Assembly (NCBI GenBank): GCA_030065195.1
Contig: JASJDE010000013.1
Location: 1 to 41,051 of the forward strand
DNA: 41,051 nucleotides
Source of the DNA: Erythrobacter sp.
GTDB lineage: Bacteria; Pseudomonadota; Alphaproteobacteria; Sphingomonadales; Sphingomonadaceae
Reading direction: 5' to 3'
Program-made: the position numbers and the translations under genes
In this document: in pieces, positions 1-10,024 of the stretch
How positions within the stretch are numbered: position 1 is the first letter of the stretch
How the letters are laid out: every line of letters begins with the position of its first letter
Notes under the pieces: model-generated
The model's input: the letters and a program-made list of their open reading frames with translations, nothing else
Told to the model about the DNA's origin: nothing
Database searches by the model: none

Positions 1-77
1 TGGTAGCGGAGGAGGGACTTGAACCCCCGACACGCGGATTATGATTCCGCTGCTCTAACCACCTGAGCTACTCCGCC
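1..77 (-). tRNA. tRNA-Met (anticodon CAT), encoded CCA
   Basis: Reverse complement GGCGGAGTAGCTCAGG...GCGGA-ATCATAA-TCCGC...GGGGGTTCAAGTCCC...CTCCGCTACCA folds as a cloverleaf; the 7-nt anticodon loop ATCATAA gives CAT. Looks like the elongator form, not the initiator. Confidence 0.93.
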
Positions 78-164
78 CCAATCGGGACTCGCGAGGCGCT
101 TTGGCCTCAAGCGAGCGGGGCATTTAGGCGGGCTGGCGCGGGCGGTCAACCGCTGTTGCAAACC

Positions 165-683
165 TTACAGGCGATCTTTGCCGCGGAAGGCGCAGGACTT
201 AATCAGTTCCCACGGCCCGCCTTGGTACAAATGCAGTTCCAGCGCGGGAAATGCGAAGCTCTGCGGAACGATCGTCGGCCCCAATTCCGCCTGCAGGGCG
301 CGCGCTTCGCGTTTCGACACCTTGTTCTGGATCGTGATGTGCGGACGCGGCTCGTACAGGTCTTGCGCGGTCAGGCTGCCGTGGAAGTGCTCGGCGATCA
401 CGGCGCGAAGCTCCAGCAGCGAAGGCGTCGAAAGGGCGATTGCAGTGCCGGTGCCCAGATCGAGCAATCCCGCCACCTCGCCAGCCGGCGGCCGGAATTC
501 CGCCGCGATCCGCGGAAGATAGTCCTTGAGTTCCTCGAGCAGCGAGGGCGCAAAGGAATGGAACATCGTGACATGGGCGTGCAGATGATTGCGCTCCGGC
601 GGATAATGCGCGCGGCGCAATCCTTCGGCCCAGCCCTGGATGTCAGGCGGCAGCTTGGCGGTGACGATGAAGGGATTGGGCAC
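165..683 (-). CDS. 2'-5' RNA ligase / cyclic phosphodiesterase family protein
   Basis: Two HxT motifs (HAHVTMFH, RPHITIQN) at the expected spacing in a 172-aa protein. Confidence 0.8.
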   Translation of the reverse strand: MPNPFIVTAKLPPDIQGWAEGLRRAHYPPERNHLHAHVTMFHSFAPSLLEELKDYLPRIAAEFRPPAGEVAGLLDLGTGTAIALSTPSLLELRAVIAEHFHGSLTAQDLYEPRPHITIQNKVSKREARALQAELGPTIVPQSFAFPALELHLYQGGPWELIKSCAFRGKDRL

Positions 684-791
684 CGTCGGCGCTCTCCATT
701 TCGCCCCGCTCGCGGAGCGTTTGCTTGTTCGCCGCCGGAAACCTTCGAGCGTGAACGGTCCGTTCGATCCCGACCACGAGTGTAACGCGCC

Positions 792-1760
792 TCACATTTC
801 GCCCCGCTCGCGGCGTAGCGCGTACCAGCGTTCGACATTGGCGTTATGCTCTTCAAGCGTCTCGGCGAAAAGGTGACCGCCCGTCCCATCGGCAACCATG
901 AAGAGCGCGCTGGTCGATTCCGGATTGAGCACCGCCGCGATGCTCTCCCTGCCGGGATTGGTGATTGGGCCTTCGGGCAATCCGACACGGGTGTAGGTGT
1001 TGTAGCCGTTCACGGCCGCGATTTCGGACTGGCGAATTCGGCGTCCGAGCGGCTTGCCCTTGGTGATCGGGTAGATGATCGTCGGATCGGCCTGGAGCAG
1101 CATGCCGGTCTTGACGCGGTTCGAATACAATCCGGCGACCATTCGGCGCTCTTCGGGCTTGCCCGTTTCCTTTTCGACGATCGAGGCGAGGATAAGCGCG
1201 TCGCGCATCGTATCCACGGCGATGTCGGGGCCGCGCTCGGCCCATGCTTCGGCAAGGTACCGATCCATCGCAACCTGCATCTGCTCGATGAGAGAGGCGC
1301 GGCTCTGCCCCCGTTCAAATGCGTAGGTATCGGGCAGGATCGATCCTTCGAGCGGGACTTCGACCTCACCGGTCAGCAAGTCTTCCGCCATCAGCCGCTC
1401 TTGGACCATGATCGACGGCATACCTTCCGGGATGGTCACAAAGCGGCGGATTACGTCGCCCGACTGGAACGCCTGGAGGATCTGCGCCTGCGTCATCCCG
1501 GGCCTGAGCAGGAATTCCCCCGCCTGGATCGGATCGGACGAGCCCAACAGCCTCGCTCGCATCACGAATCCATCGGCGGACAGGATATGTCCTTCCTCTT
1601 CGAGCCTTTGCGCGACGGCGGTCACCGAAGCGCCCGGCGGGATCACGAAGGTGGATTCGGTTTTCACGCTCGCCGCGCCCAGCAGGGTGCTGCCGACATA
1701 GATTACGGCGGCGCCGACCAGCGCCAGAACCAACCCGGCGATAAGGCCGAGCCTTCGCAT
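792..1760 (-). CDS. mltG: Endolytic murein transglycosylase MltG (YceG-like)
   Basis: N-terminal TM, LysM-like segment, ILASIVEKETGKPEERRMVAGLYSNRVKTGMLLQADPTIIY and LPEGPITNPGRESIAAVLNP motifs. Confidence 0.95.
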   Translation of the reverse strand: MRRLGLIAGLVLALVGAAVIYVGSTLLGAASVKTESTFVIPPGASVTAVAQRLEEEGHILSADGFVMRARLLGSSDPIQAGEFLLRPGMTQAQILQAFQSGDVIRRFVTIPEGMPSIMVQERLMAEDLLTGEVEVPLEGSILPDTYAFERGQSRASLIEQMQVAMDRYLAEAWAERGPDIAVDTMRDALILASIVEKETGKPEERRMVAGLYSNRVKTGMLLQADPTIIYPITKGKPLGRRIRQSEIAAVNGYNTYTRVGLPEGPITNPGRESIAAVLNPESTSALFMVADGTGGHLFAETLEEHNANVERWYALRRERGEM

Positions 1761-1764
1761 GCGA

Positions 1765-3024
1765 TCAATCGGCCTTCTGCATGATGAGCGACGCGTTGGT
1801 GCCCCCGAAACCGAAACTGTTGTTCAGCACGGCTCGCACTTCGCGCTCTCGCGCCGTGAGCGGAACAAGGTCAATTCCTTCTGTGCCTTCGTCGGGATTG
1901 TGAAGGTTGAGTGTCGGCGGCACCACACCGTCGCGCATGGCAAGTATGCAGAACACGGCCTCGACCGCGCCAGCCCCGCCAAGCAGGTGTCCGATCGCCG
2001 ATTTCGTCGAACTCATCGATGCGCCGCTCAAATCGTCGCCCAGCACGCGCGTCACGGCGGCGAGTTCGATAGTGTCGGCCATGGTCGAGGTGCCGTGGGC
2101 GTTGACATAGTCGATATCGCCCGGTCCCAGCCCGGCTTTGCGCAGAGCCATCCGCATGGCGAGTTCGGCACCCTTTCCTTCGGGATGCGGTGCCGTGACG
2201 TGATAGGCATCGCCGGAGAGGCCATAGCCGGTCACTTCGGCGTAGATCGTCGCTCCGCGAGCCTTGGCCCGTTCGTATTCCTCGAGCACGACAACGCCGG
2301 CACCTTCGCCCATTACGAAGCCTTCACGGTCCCTGTCGTAGGGACGGCTGGCCTCGGTCGGGCGGTCGTTGAAATTGGTGTTGAGCGCGCGCGCCTGGGC
2401 AAACCCGGCGATTCCCAGCGGGTTGACGGTGCTCTCGGCCCCGCCCGCCAGCATCACGTCCGCATCGTCCATTGCGATCATGCGCGCGGCATCGCCGATC
2501 GAATGCGCGCCCGTCGAACAGGCGGTCACCACGGCGTGATTGGGGCCCATGAAACCGTATTTGATCTGAACCTGTCCGGTGACGAGGTTGATCAGGCGTC
2601 CATGAACGAAGTGCGGAGAAACGCGCCCCGGACCGCGCTCATGCAGGTTGACACTCTCATACTCGATCCCGGGAAGACCGCCGATCCCCGCACCGATGGA
2701 GCAGCCGGTGCGCTCCTTCTCGGCGTCGGTCATGTCGGTCAGGCCCGCATGTTCCAATGCCTGCCCGGCAGCATCGATGCCGTAGACGATAAAGGGATCG
2801 ACCTGTCGCTGGACCTTTCCGTCGACACGCTTGTCGGCGTCAAACCCCCAAGGGTGGTCCTTGGGCTTCACTTCGCAGGCAATCGTGCATTTCTGCCCTT
2901 CGGTATCGAAGCGGGTGATCGGCCCAGCCCCGCTTTCGCCCGCAATCAGGTTTTTCCAGCTGGTTTCGACGTCGCCACCCAAGGGTGTGACGAGGCCCAG
3001 ACCGGTGACAACCACACGCCGCAT
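1765..3024 (-). CDS. fabF: Beta-ketoacyl-ACP synthase II
   Basis: RRVVVTGLGLVTPLG start, ACSTGAHSIG active-site Cys, NAHGTST and KSAIGHLLGGAGAVEA motifs. Confidence 0.97.
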   Translation of the reverse strand: MRRVVVTGLGLVTPLGGDVETSWKNLIAGESGAGPITRFDTEGQKCTIACEVKPKDHPWGFDADKRVDGKVQRQVDPFIVYGIDAAGQALEHAGLTDMTDAEKERTGCSIGAGIGGLPGIEYESVNLHERGPGRVSPHFVHGRLINLVTGQVQIKYGFMGPNHAVVTACSTGAHSIGDAARMIAMDDADVMLAGGAESTVNPLGIAGFAQARALNTNFNDRPTEASRPYDRDREGFVMGEGAGVVVLEEYERAKARGATIYAEVTGYGLSGDAYHVTAPHPEGKGAELAMRMALRKAGLGPGDIDYVNAHGTSTMADTIELAAVTRVLGDDLSGASMSSTKSAIGHLLGGAGAVEAVFCILAMRDGVVPPTLNLHNPDEGTEGIDLVPLTAREREVRAVLNNSFGFGGTNASLIMQKAD

Positions 3025-3077
3025 TCGGATCCCTTTCGTCTGCTGCGCCTTGCCCGCTTGTAAGGAGCAAAAACGCT

Positions 3078-3111
3078 ACAGGCCCGCGACCCTTTTCGGG
3101 CTCGGGCCTGT
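3078..3111 (-). terminator. Rho-independent terminator/attenuator-like hairpin between acpP and fabF
   Basis: Minus strand ACAGGCCCG...CGGGCCTGT followed by AGCGTTTTTG; inner CCCgaaaaGGG extends the stem. Confidence 0.6.
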
Positions 3112-3119
3112 CGGTCAGT

Positions 3120-3139
3120 TGCCCGCCGAAGGGCGGGCA
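3120..3139 (-). terminator. Second hairpin directly downstream of acpP
   Basis: Perfect 8-bp stem TGCCCGCC-cttc-GGCGGGCA; no adjacent T-tract, so possibly an mRNA 3' stabiliser. Confidence 0.45.
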
Positions 3140-3151
3140 TCCGGCGGGCTA

Positions 3152-3388
3152 TCAGCCCTTGTTGTCTTCGATGTACTTCGTCGCGTCGCCGACGGTGGTG
3201 ATTTTTTCCGCCGCATCGTCGGGGATTTCCACGCCGAATTCCTCTTCGAACGCCATCACCAGTTCGACGATGTCGAGGCTGTCTGCGCCCAGATCATCAA
3301 TGAAGCTCGCATCCTGAGCCACCTTGTCGGCTTCGACGCCAAGGTGCTCAACGACAATTTTCTGCACGCGGTCGGCAGTATCGCTCAT
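3152..3388 (-). CDS. acpP: Acyl carrier protein
   Basis: 78 aa, [33 protein letters not shown] with phosphopantetheine Ser. Confidence 0.98.
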   Translation of the reverse strand: MSDTADRVQKIVVEHLGVEADKVAQDASFIDDLGADSLDIVELVMAFEEEFGVEIPDDAAEKITTVGDATKYIEDNKG

Positions 3389-3481
3389 GTGTGTCCCTCT
3401 TGAATTGGGGGTTAAGAATTGCCCCTCGCCCTAGTCAAGGGCTGGATTGAGCGCAAGTGGAGATCGAACCGACCGAACCGG

Positions 3482-4279
3482 TCAGTCAAACAGGCTCTGC
3501 GGATCCAGCCGTTCCATGTCACCGCGAAAACCCAACGAACGCTCGATCATGTATTTATGCCATGCGCCGAACATAACAAGGGCGTGGAGACCCTGCCCGG
3601 TGATGGAATCGAGCGTAGCGTTGATCAAATCGGTGTGAGCCCGGTTGATCCTGGTCCATCCGCCCTGACCCAGATCACGGTCGAAATAAATCTGGTATGG
3701 GGTCTGCGCGCGCTGGACGAGAACGTCGTATTCGAGGGTGTGGATAAACCTTGGATCGTCGCCGCGGCCGCTGACTGCGCGCGAATAGTCCGACCTTGCC
3801 TGCTCATGCTCCTTCCATTGCGCGGCACGCGCCGGATCGTTCTCGATGGCGTTGAGCGCTGCACTGCGATCGTCGGCGATCGCGCGGGTCCAGCCCGCCG
3901 TGCCAATCATTTCGAAATCCATGTCGCGCGTCAGCGGGAAGACGACATCGGTGTATTCGGGGAAAACGCGTGCGCGCGGCTCCGTAACCTCGCCCGTCTC
4001 CTCGAAGCCGCGAATGGCTTCGTCCATCCGATCGGGCGGGATTTCGGTCAGGATTACATCGGGTTCCGCTCTGCGCACCGCCTTGCGCAAGATGTCGAGC
4101 GAGTAGGCGCTGCTCGTTCGATGAGTTCGGTGGATCACTCCGAGCACCGTCACTCGGGTCAAGTTACTGCCCGCAGGCGCTTCGGCTTGCGAACAACTCG
4201 CAAGCGACTGGCTGGCTGCACCCAGGCCGCTCGCGGCGGCAAGGCTTCCCAAGATGGCGGAACGACGCGTTGTCTTCAT
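3482..4279 (-). CDS. TraB/ChaN-like protein with Tat/lipoprotein-like signal
   Basis: Likely start MKTTRRSAILGSLAAASG (twin Arg) with LASC lipobox; VLGVIHRTHRT...PDVILTEIPPDRM resembles the GxxH/E motifs of TraB/ChaN-like proteins. Start moved from the ORF-track M. Confidence 0.5.
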   Translation of the reverse strand: MKTTRRSAILGSLAAASGLGAASQSLASCSQAEAPAGSNLTRVTVLGVIHRTHRTSSAYSLDILRKAVRRAEPDVILTEIPPDRMDEAIRGFEETGEVTEPRARVFPEYTDVVFPLTRDMDFEMIGTAGWTRAIADDRSAALNAIENDPARAAQWKEHEQARSDYSRAVSGRGDDPRFIHTLEYDVLVQRAQTPYQIYFDRDLGQGGWTRINRAHTDLINATLDSITGQGLHALVMFGAWHKYMIERSLGFRGDMERLDPQSLFD

Positions 4280-4358
4280 GTTTTTCCTTTCGCGCCGGGT
4301 CGCAGCGCGGTTACTGCGGTGAGAACAATTGCACCGCACCGAACGGAAATCACCACCC

Positions 4359-5375
4359 GTGCTGACATTCTATTCCGACAGACAAGCTCTCCATGCCCCC
4401 GCGCGCGAACTCAACAATGGCGAATGGATGGATTTCGCCGAAAGCACGGACAGGCCCAAGGCGATCCTGAAAGCGATCGGAAAAGTCTTGGAACCGAGCG
4501 ATCATGGGGATGATGCGATCCTGGCCGTTCACGACGCGGACTATCTTGCCTTTCTGAAGTCTGCTCATGACCTTTGGCTGGCGCAGGGCCGCTCTGGCGA
4601 CGCGATCGGGTACACTTATCCCGTGCGAAGGCGCCGCAAACTCGATCTGGAACGGATCGACGGGCGACTTGGTCTTTACGGTTTCGACGCGGCGACACCT
4701 ATTGCATCGGGCACGTTCGAGGCGGCATATTGGGGGGCGCAAACGGCGCTGGATGCGCTCGAAGCGATCGTGACAGGCGGTGAGAACCGAGCCTTTGCGC
4801 TCTGCCGTCCCCCCGGTCACCATGCGGGACGCGATTATTGTGGCGGCTACTGCTATTTCAACAATGCCGCGATTGTCGCGCAGCAGGCGCGCCTGCGCGG
4901 CCTTGGACCAGTGGCGATCCTGGATGTCGACTATCATCACGGCAACGGTACGCAGGATATCTTCTATGAAGACGGCGACGTGTTCTTCGCTTCGATCCAC
5001 GCCGATCCCGCGATGGATTACCCCTATTACTGGGGTCATGCGGACGAACGAGGCGAGAAGGAGGGCGAAGGCACGACACTCAACCTGCCGCTGCCCCGCG
5101 GCACCGCATGGTTGTCGTATGAAAGCGCCTTGAGCCGCGCCCTCGATGCCATTGCCGCATTCGGGGCGCGCTTCCTGATCGTCAGCTACGGCGCGGACAC
5201 GTTCGACGGCGACCCGATCTCGCACTTCGCCCTGCAGACCGAAGACATGCAGCGGATCGGATCTGCCGTCGCAGCGCTGGGCCTCCCGACGGTTGCCATC
5301 ATGGAGGGAGGCTACAACATCGAGGCGCTCGGCGAAAACGTCAGCGCGTTCCTGAGTGGCCTCGAAAGCGGCTAG
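4359..5375 (+). CDS. Histone deacetylase / acetylpolyamine amidohydrolase family protein
   Basis: CRPPGHHAGRDYCGGYCYFNNAAI, ILDVDYHHGNGTQDIFY, EGGYNIEALG; likely GTG start before LTFYSDRQALHAP. Confidence 0.9.
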   Translation: MLTFYSDRQALHAPARELNNGEWMDFAESTDRPKAILKAIGKVLEPSDHGDDAILAVHDADYLAFLKSAHDLWLAQGRSGDAIGYTYPVRRRRKLDLERIDGRLGLYGFDAATPIASGTFEAAYWGAQTALDALEAIVTGGENRAFALCRPPGHHAGRDYCGGYCYFNNAAIVAQQARLRGLGPVAILDVDYHHGNGTQDIFYEDGDVFFASIHADPAMDYPYYWGHADERGEKEGEGTTLNLPLPRGTAWLSYESALSRALDAIAAFGARFLIVSYGADTFDGDPISHFALQTEDMQRIGSAVAALGLPTVAIMEGGYNIEALGENVSAFLSGLESG

Positions 5376-6371
5376 CTACTCGCTCGCATCGGCAAGTTCG
5401 GCGGTCGGTTCCTGCTCGGCCGCTTCGGCATAACGCGTTTCGAGAATCTCGCTGCGCTGGGCGAATTGCGCCTCGGCCCGCAGCTGCTTCTCGATCCTTT
5501 TCAACGCATCGTCGGTCATCCATTTGTTCGGCTCGGCGTCCCAAGCGCGACGATAGAAATCTTCCGCAAGGGCATAGTCGCCATCCGCCTCGTGACACAG
5601 GCCGACATTGAACAGGACCGAGACCTGCTGCGGGTTGTTCTCCGCAAGTCCCTTGAACACTTCGCAGGCAGCCTCTTCATCGGACTTCGTCAGCTTGAGG
5701 CCCTGCTTGAACTGCTTGCGATCCGCCTTCTCGAGGCCTTTGCGCCGTTCCAGCAGGCGATAGTCCGAGCGCCGAAAACGCGGGGCGAGGGCATGGCGCA
5801 TCCTGCTTGCGAAGTTCTCTATAAGGCGATCGCCCATCCGCTGCACCGAAGGGCGCGAATCCTGGTCAGAGCAATAATCGGTCGAACTGCGATCCTCGTC
5901 GCGCACCGAATAGAGCACGGAGCCGTCGGGACGCAGTATCTCGATATCGGGATAGAAGGTCACCGAATAGCGACTGCAGCTGTAATAGCTGACCTTGTTG
6001 CGAACGCACTTGCCGTCATCGTCCTTCTCGGCGCAGGTGGTGACCTTCTTGTCCTCGAGCTCGGTGATCGAAGAACTGCTGTCGGCGCTGCCGCGGATGA
6101 ACGCATCCACCGGATCGAAATCGGCAGGGACAATCTCGAACCATTGTTCACCGTCAATGGTCAAGCCGTCGAGCGCCTGCTTTATCTCGTAGGCGACCTT
6201 GGCTCCTTCGGGGCCTTCGATCGCATCGACGGATATGGTCTCTAGCCCCAGTCCGGCGTCGCTGTTCGCCGGATAGTATCCGCCTGACGAAATCGTCTCC
6301 GCCACGCCCGGCGACGAAACACACAGAACACTTGCCGATGCAATCGCGTAAAGGCGCGTGCGAAACTTCAT
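5376..6371 (-). CDS. Exported TPR-containing protein of unknown function
   Basis: Signal peptide MKFRTRLYAIASASVLCVSSPGVAE; C-terminal TPR-like NPQQVSVLFNVGLCHEADGDYALAEDFYRRAWDAEP. Confidence 0.65.
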   Translation of the reverse strand: MKFRTRLYAIASASVLCVSSPGVAETISSGGYYPANSDAGLGLETISVDAIEGPEGAKVAYEIKQALDGLTIDGEQWFEIVPADFDPVDAFIRGSADSSSSITELEDKKVTTCAEKDDDGKCVRNKVSYYSCSRYSVTFYPDIEILRPDGSVLYSVRDEDRSSTDYCSDQDSRPSVQRMGDRLIENFASRMRHALAPRFRRSDYRLLERRKGLEKADRKQFKQGLKLTKSDEEAACEVFKGLAENNPQQVSVLFNVGLCHEADGDYALAEDFYRRAWDAEPNKWMTDDALKRIEKQLRAEAQFAQRSEILETRYAEAAEQEPTAELADASE

Positions 6372-6492
6372 TTTGTGTGACCCCCCAAGTGTTTCTTTTC
6401 GTATTATCAAAGGCATCGACTGAAAGCGAGATGAACAGCCGGTTTGGGCGGCTGGTGCCCAAACACCTTTCCGTCGCAGAGCGCGCCAGCCG

Positions 6493-8289
6493 CTATGCGG
6501 TTCCTTCCGGCTTGTTCTTCGGTTGTTCGACCACGCGCAGCTGCAATTCGCGCAGCTGCCTGAGATCGGCCTTGCTCGGCGCGCCCATCATCAGGTCTTC
6601 GCCCTTCTGGTTCATCGGGAAGGCGATGACCTCGCGGATCGCTTCCTCGCCGGCGAGCAACATCACGATCCGGTCGATCCCCGGCGCCGAACCGCCATGC
6701 GGCGGCGCGCCCAGCTTGAATGCCTCGATCATACCCGAGAAGTTCGTGTCGACATCTTCCTGACTGTAGCCCGCGATCTCGAACGCCTTGTACATGATGT
6801 CGGGACGATGGTTCCGGATCGCACCCGAGCTGAGCTCGTAGCCGTTGCAGACGATGTCGTATTGCCACGCCTTGATTTCCAGCGGGTCCATCGTCTCCAG
6901 CGCTTCCATCTCGCCCTGTGGCATCGAAAACGGGTTGTGGCTGAAATCGACCTTCTTCAGTTCCTCGTCGTATTCGAACATCGGGAAGTCGACGATCCAG
7001 CAGAACTTGAAACAATCCGGCTCGATCAGCTCGAGCTGCTCGGCGATCTGGGTGCGCGCCGCACCGGCGAGCTTGGCAGCGTCCCTTTCCTTGCCGGCGG
7101 CAAAGAACAGGCCGTCATCCGGGCCAAGGCCGAGCTCGTTGTAGAGCTCCTCCATCCGTTCCGGACCGTGGTTCTTGGCGATCGGTCCGCCGAATTCGCC
7201 GCCCTTGCGGGTGACATAACCGAGGCCCGCAAACCCTTCTGAGCGCGCCCAATTGTTCATGTCGTCGAAGAACTTGCGGCTCTTCTCGTTGGTTTTCGGC
7301 GCCGGGATCACGCGGACCACCCCGCCCCCGCCAACGATCTTCTCGAACAGGCCGAAACCACTCTGCGCGAAATGGCCGGTCACGTCGCTGATGATCAGCG
7401 GGTTGCGCAGGTCGGGCTTGTCGGTGCCGTATTTCAGCATCGCCTCGGCATAGGGAATGCGCGGGAAGCTGCCCGAAGGCGTTACGCTCTTGCCGCCCGA
7501 AAACTCCTCGAACGTGCCCGCAAGCACCGGCTCCAGCGCCTGGAACACGTCTTCCTGCGTCACGAAGCTCATTTCGAAGTCGAGTTGGTAGAATTCGAGG
7601 CTGCGGTCGGCGCGCAGGTCTTCGTCGCGGAAGCATGGCGCGATCTGGAAATACTTGTCGAAGCCCGACACCATAAGCATCTGCTTGAACATTTGCGGCG
7701 CCTGGGGGAGCGCGTAAAAATTGCCCGGATGCATGCGGCTCGGCACGAGGAAATCGCGCGCACCTTCGGGGCTGGAGGCAGTCAGGATCGGGGTCTGGAA
7801 TTCAGTGAAGCCCTGATCGGTCATCCGGCGGCGCAGCGAGGTGATAACCTGCGAGCGCAGCATGATGTTGCGGTGCATGGTCTCGCGACGGAGATCGAGG
7901 AAGCGGTATTTGAGACGGATTTCCTCCGGGTACTCCGGCTCTTCGAAGACCGGCAGCGGCAATTCCTCCGCCGCACTCTGCACCGTAATCGAGCGAGCGA
8001 ATACCTCGATCTCGCCGGTCGGAAGGTTGGCGTTCACCGTCTCCGGGGTACGGGCTTTCACATCGCCATCGATGGTGACGACCGATTCGGCACGCAGCCG
8101 CTCGAACACTTCGAGTGCAGGCGAATCTTCGTCGGCTACGATTTGCGTGATGCCATAGTGATCGCGCAGATCGACGAACAGCACCCCGCCATGGTCGCGT
8201 TTGCGGTGCACCCAGCCTGAAAGACGGACGGTTTCGCCGACATTCTCGGCAGAAAGCTGTGCGCAAGTGTGACTACGATAGGCGTGCAT
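6493..8289 (-). CDS. aspS: Aspartyl-tRNA synthetase
   Basis: RSHTCAQL...[26 protein letters not shown]; class II motifs [23 protein letters not shown] and [14 protein letters not shown]. Confidence 0.97.
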   Translation of the reverse strand: MHAYRSHTCAQLSAENVGETVRLSGWVHRKRDHGGVLFVDLRDHYGITQIVADEDSPALEVFERLRAESVVTIDGDVKARTPETVNANLPTGEIEVFARSITVQSAAEELPLPVFEEPEYPEEIRLKYRFLDLRRETMHRNIMLRSQVITSLRRRMTDQGFTEFQTPILTASSPEGARDFLVPSRMHPGNFYALPQAPQMFKQMLMVSGFDKYFQIAPCFRDEDLRADRSLEFYQLDFEMSFVTQEDVFQALEPVLAGTFEEFSGGKSVTPSGSFPRIPYAEAMLKYGTDKPDLRNPLIISDVTGHFAQSGFGLFEKIVGGGGVVRVIPAPKTNEKSRKFFDDMNNWARSEGFAGLGYVTRKGGEFGGPIAKNHGPERMEELYNELGLGPDDGLFFAAGKERDAAKLAGAARTQIAEQLELIEPDCFKFCWIVDFPMFEYDEELKKVDFSHNPFSMPQGEMEALETMDPLEIKAWQYDIVCNGYELSSGAIRNHRPDIMYKAFEIAGYSQEDVDTNFSGMIEAFKLGAPPHGGSAPGIDRIVMLLAGEEAIREVIAFPMNQKGEDLMMGAPSKADLRQLRELQLRVVEQPKNKPEGTA

Positions 8290-8477
8290 CTAAACTCTTG
8301 TCCTGTTCGAGAGTATGGCGCTAAGGGCGCGCGCAAGTTTTGCGGTGGCATCGGGCCCCGCGGATCATGCGCGCGCTAACAGGGCAAGACCTGCATTTTG
8401 TCAAGTCGCGCACCTCTTACAAAACGGGGCTGGCAGCAGCCCGAGAGCGGCACTCCGCTCAAACAGACGAAGAAGAC

Positions 8478-9680
8478 ATGAAGATACACGACCTGATTAC
8501 CACCACCGACGCGCTGGCCGATTTGTGCGAGCGACTGGCGAAATCCGAATTCGTCGCCGTCGACACCGAGTTCATGCGCGAGAACACCTACTGGCCGGAA
8601 TTGTGCCTGGTGCAGATCGCCAACACCGAAGAAGCTGCTGCCGTAGATCCGCTCGCCGAAGGGCTGGACATGCAGCCGCTGCTCGACCTGCTGACCGACA
8701 ATGACGAGGTGCTGAAGGTCTTCCATGCAGGCGGTCAGGATGTCGAAATCATCGTCAACATGACGAAGAAGACGCCGACTCCGATCTTCGACACCCAAAT
8801 AGCGATGATGGCGATCAGCCAATCCGAACAGATCGGCTATGCCAACCTCGTCGACACCTGGCTCAACATCCAGATCGACAAGGGCGCGCGCTTCACCGAC
8901 TGGTCGCGGCGTCCGCTCACCGATCGCCAGATCGAATATGCGATCGGCGACGTGACCCATCTCTCGAAGATCTTTCCGAAGATTCTCAAGAAACTGATCA
9001 AGACCGAACGCGGCGCTTGGCTCGATGCCGAAATGGACAAACTCGCCGATGCCGAAAACTTCCTGATCGACCCCGACACCTCCTGGAAACGCATCCGTTC
9101 GCCCGGGCGCAATCCGCAGGTCCTCGGGCGGTTGAAGGCCCTTGCCGCGTGGCGCGAAGGCGAAGCGCAGCACAAGAACATTCCGCGCGGCCGGATCATG
9201 CGCGACGAAACGCTGGCCGATATTGCCTCGCATCCCCCCAAGAAGCAGGCAGACCTGTCCAAGGTTCGCGGGCTATCGGCCGCATGGAAGGACAACGATA
9301 TCGGCAAGCGCATGATGCGCGTCGTTGCCGAAGCGGAACCGCTCCCGAAGGACGAAATGCCCGAAAAGATGAAGCGCGGCGCGCCCCTGGGCAAGGAGGG
9401 AGCGCTGGTCGCCGACCTGCTCAAGCTCCTGCTCAAGATCCGCGCGCGGGAAATCGACGTCGCCGCGCGCCTGCTTACCCGGGCGGACGAAATGGAAGCG
9501 CTCGCCGCAGGCGTCCGCGACCTCAAGGTCTTGCAAGGCTGGCGCTACGACGTGTTCGGCAAGGACGCGCTCGAACTGGTCGAAGGCAAGCTCGCTTTCG
9601 CGGTCCAGAACGGCAAGCTCAAGATGACGCATATCGACGACATGCAGGCCAGCATGGAAGAAGCGCTGGCGGCGGAGTAG
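8478..9680 (+). CDS. rnd: Ribonuclease D
   Basis: DEDD exonuclease motifs FVAVDTEFMRENTYWPELCLVQIAN, VFHAGGQDVEII, QIEYAIGDVTHL plus HRDC-like C-terminus; ATG at 8478. Confidence 0.93.
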   Translation: MKIHDLITTTDALADLCERLAKSEFVAVDTEFMRENTYWPELCLVQIANTEEAAAVDPLAEGLDMQPLLDLLTDNDEVLKVFHAGGQDVEIIVNMTKKTPTPIFDTQIAMMAISQSEQIGYANLVDTWLNIQIDKGARFTDWSRRPLTDRQIEYAIGDVTHLSKIFPKILKKLIKTERGAWLDAEMDKLADAENFLIDPDTSWKRIRSPGRNPQVLGRLKALAAWREGEAQHKNIPRGRIMRDETLADIASHPPKKQADLSKVRGLSAAWKDNDIGKRMMRVVAEAEPLPKDEMPEKMKRGAPLGKEGALVADLLKLLLKIRAREIDVAARLLTRADEMEALAAGVRDLKVLQGWRYDVFGKDALELVEGKLAFAVQNGKLKMTHIDDMQASMEEALAAE

Positions 9681-9687
9681 CCATTAT

Positions 9688-9718
9688 CGTCATTGCGAGC
9701 GTAGCGAAGCAATCCATC
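9688..9718 (+). repeat. Left palindromic repeat, short form, upstream of GIY-YIG gene
   Basis: CGTCATTGCGAG-cgtagcg-AAGCAATCCATC; inner ATTGC/GCAAT inverted repeat; terminal 12-mers identical to the inverted copy at 10025-10088. Confidence 0.85.
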
Positions 9719-9722
9719 TCCC

Positions 9723-10022
9723 ATGCGTCCGAATTTTCAGCCAGCCGTTTACATGATGGCGAACCGCAAGAACGGCACAATTTACACTGGTGTCACTTCA
9801 GACTTGCCGAAACGGGCATGGGAGCATCGGCAAGGCCAGATCGACGGCTTCACCAAGCGATATGGATGCAAGCTTCTCGTTTGGTTTGAGTTTCACTCGA
9901 CTATGGAATCAGCCATCGAGCGGGAGAAACAAATCAAGGGCGGGTCGAGAAAGAAGAAGACTGGATTGATCGAGGCCGAGAACCCCGACTGGTTCGACCT
10001 TTTCACCGACTTGAACCGTTAG
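9723..10022 (+). CDS. GIY-YIG (URI-type) single-domain nuclease
   Basis: VYMMANRKNGTIYTGVTSDLPKRAWEHRQG...EREKQIKGGSRKKKTGLIEAENPDWFDLF, typical of small stand-alone GIY-YIG proteins. Confidence 0.93.
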   Translation: MRPNFQPAVYMMANRKNGTIYTGVTSDLPKRAWEHRQGQIDGFTKRYGCKLLVWFEFHSTMESAIEREKQIKGGSRKKKTGLIEAENPDWFDLFTDLNR

Positions 10023-10024
10023 GT

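Noticed and set aside
1759-3063. 434-aa plus-strand ORF
   Set aside because: Antisense shadow of fabF with no recognisable domain; GC-rich codon bias keeps the frame open.
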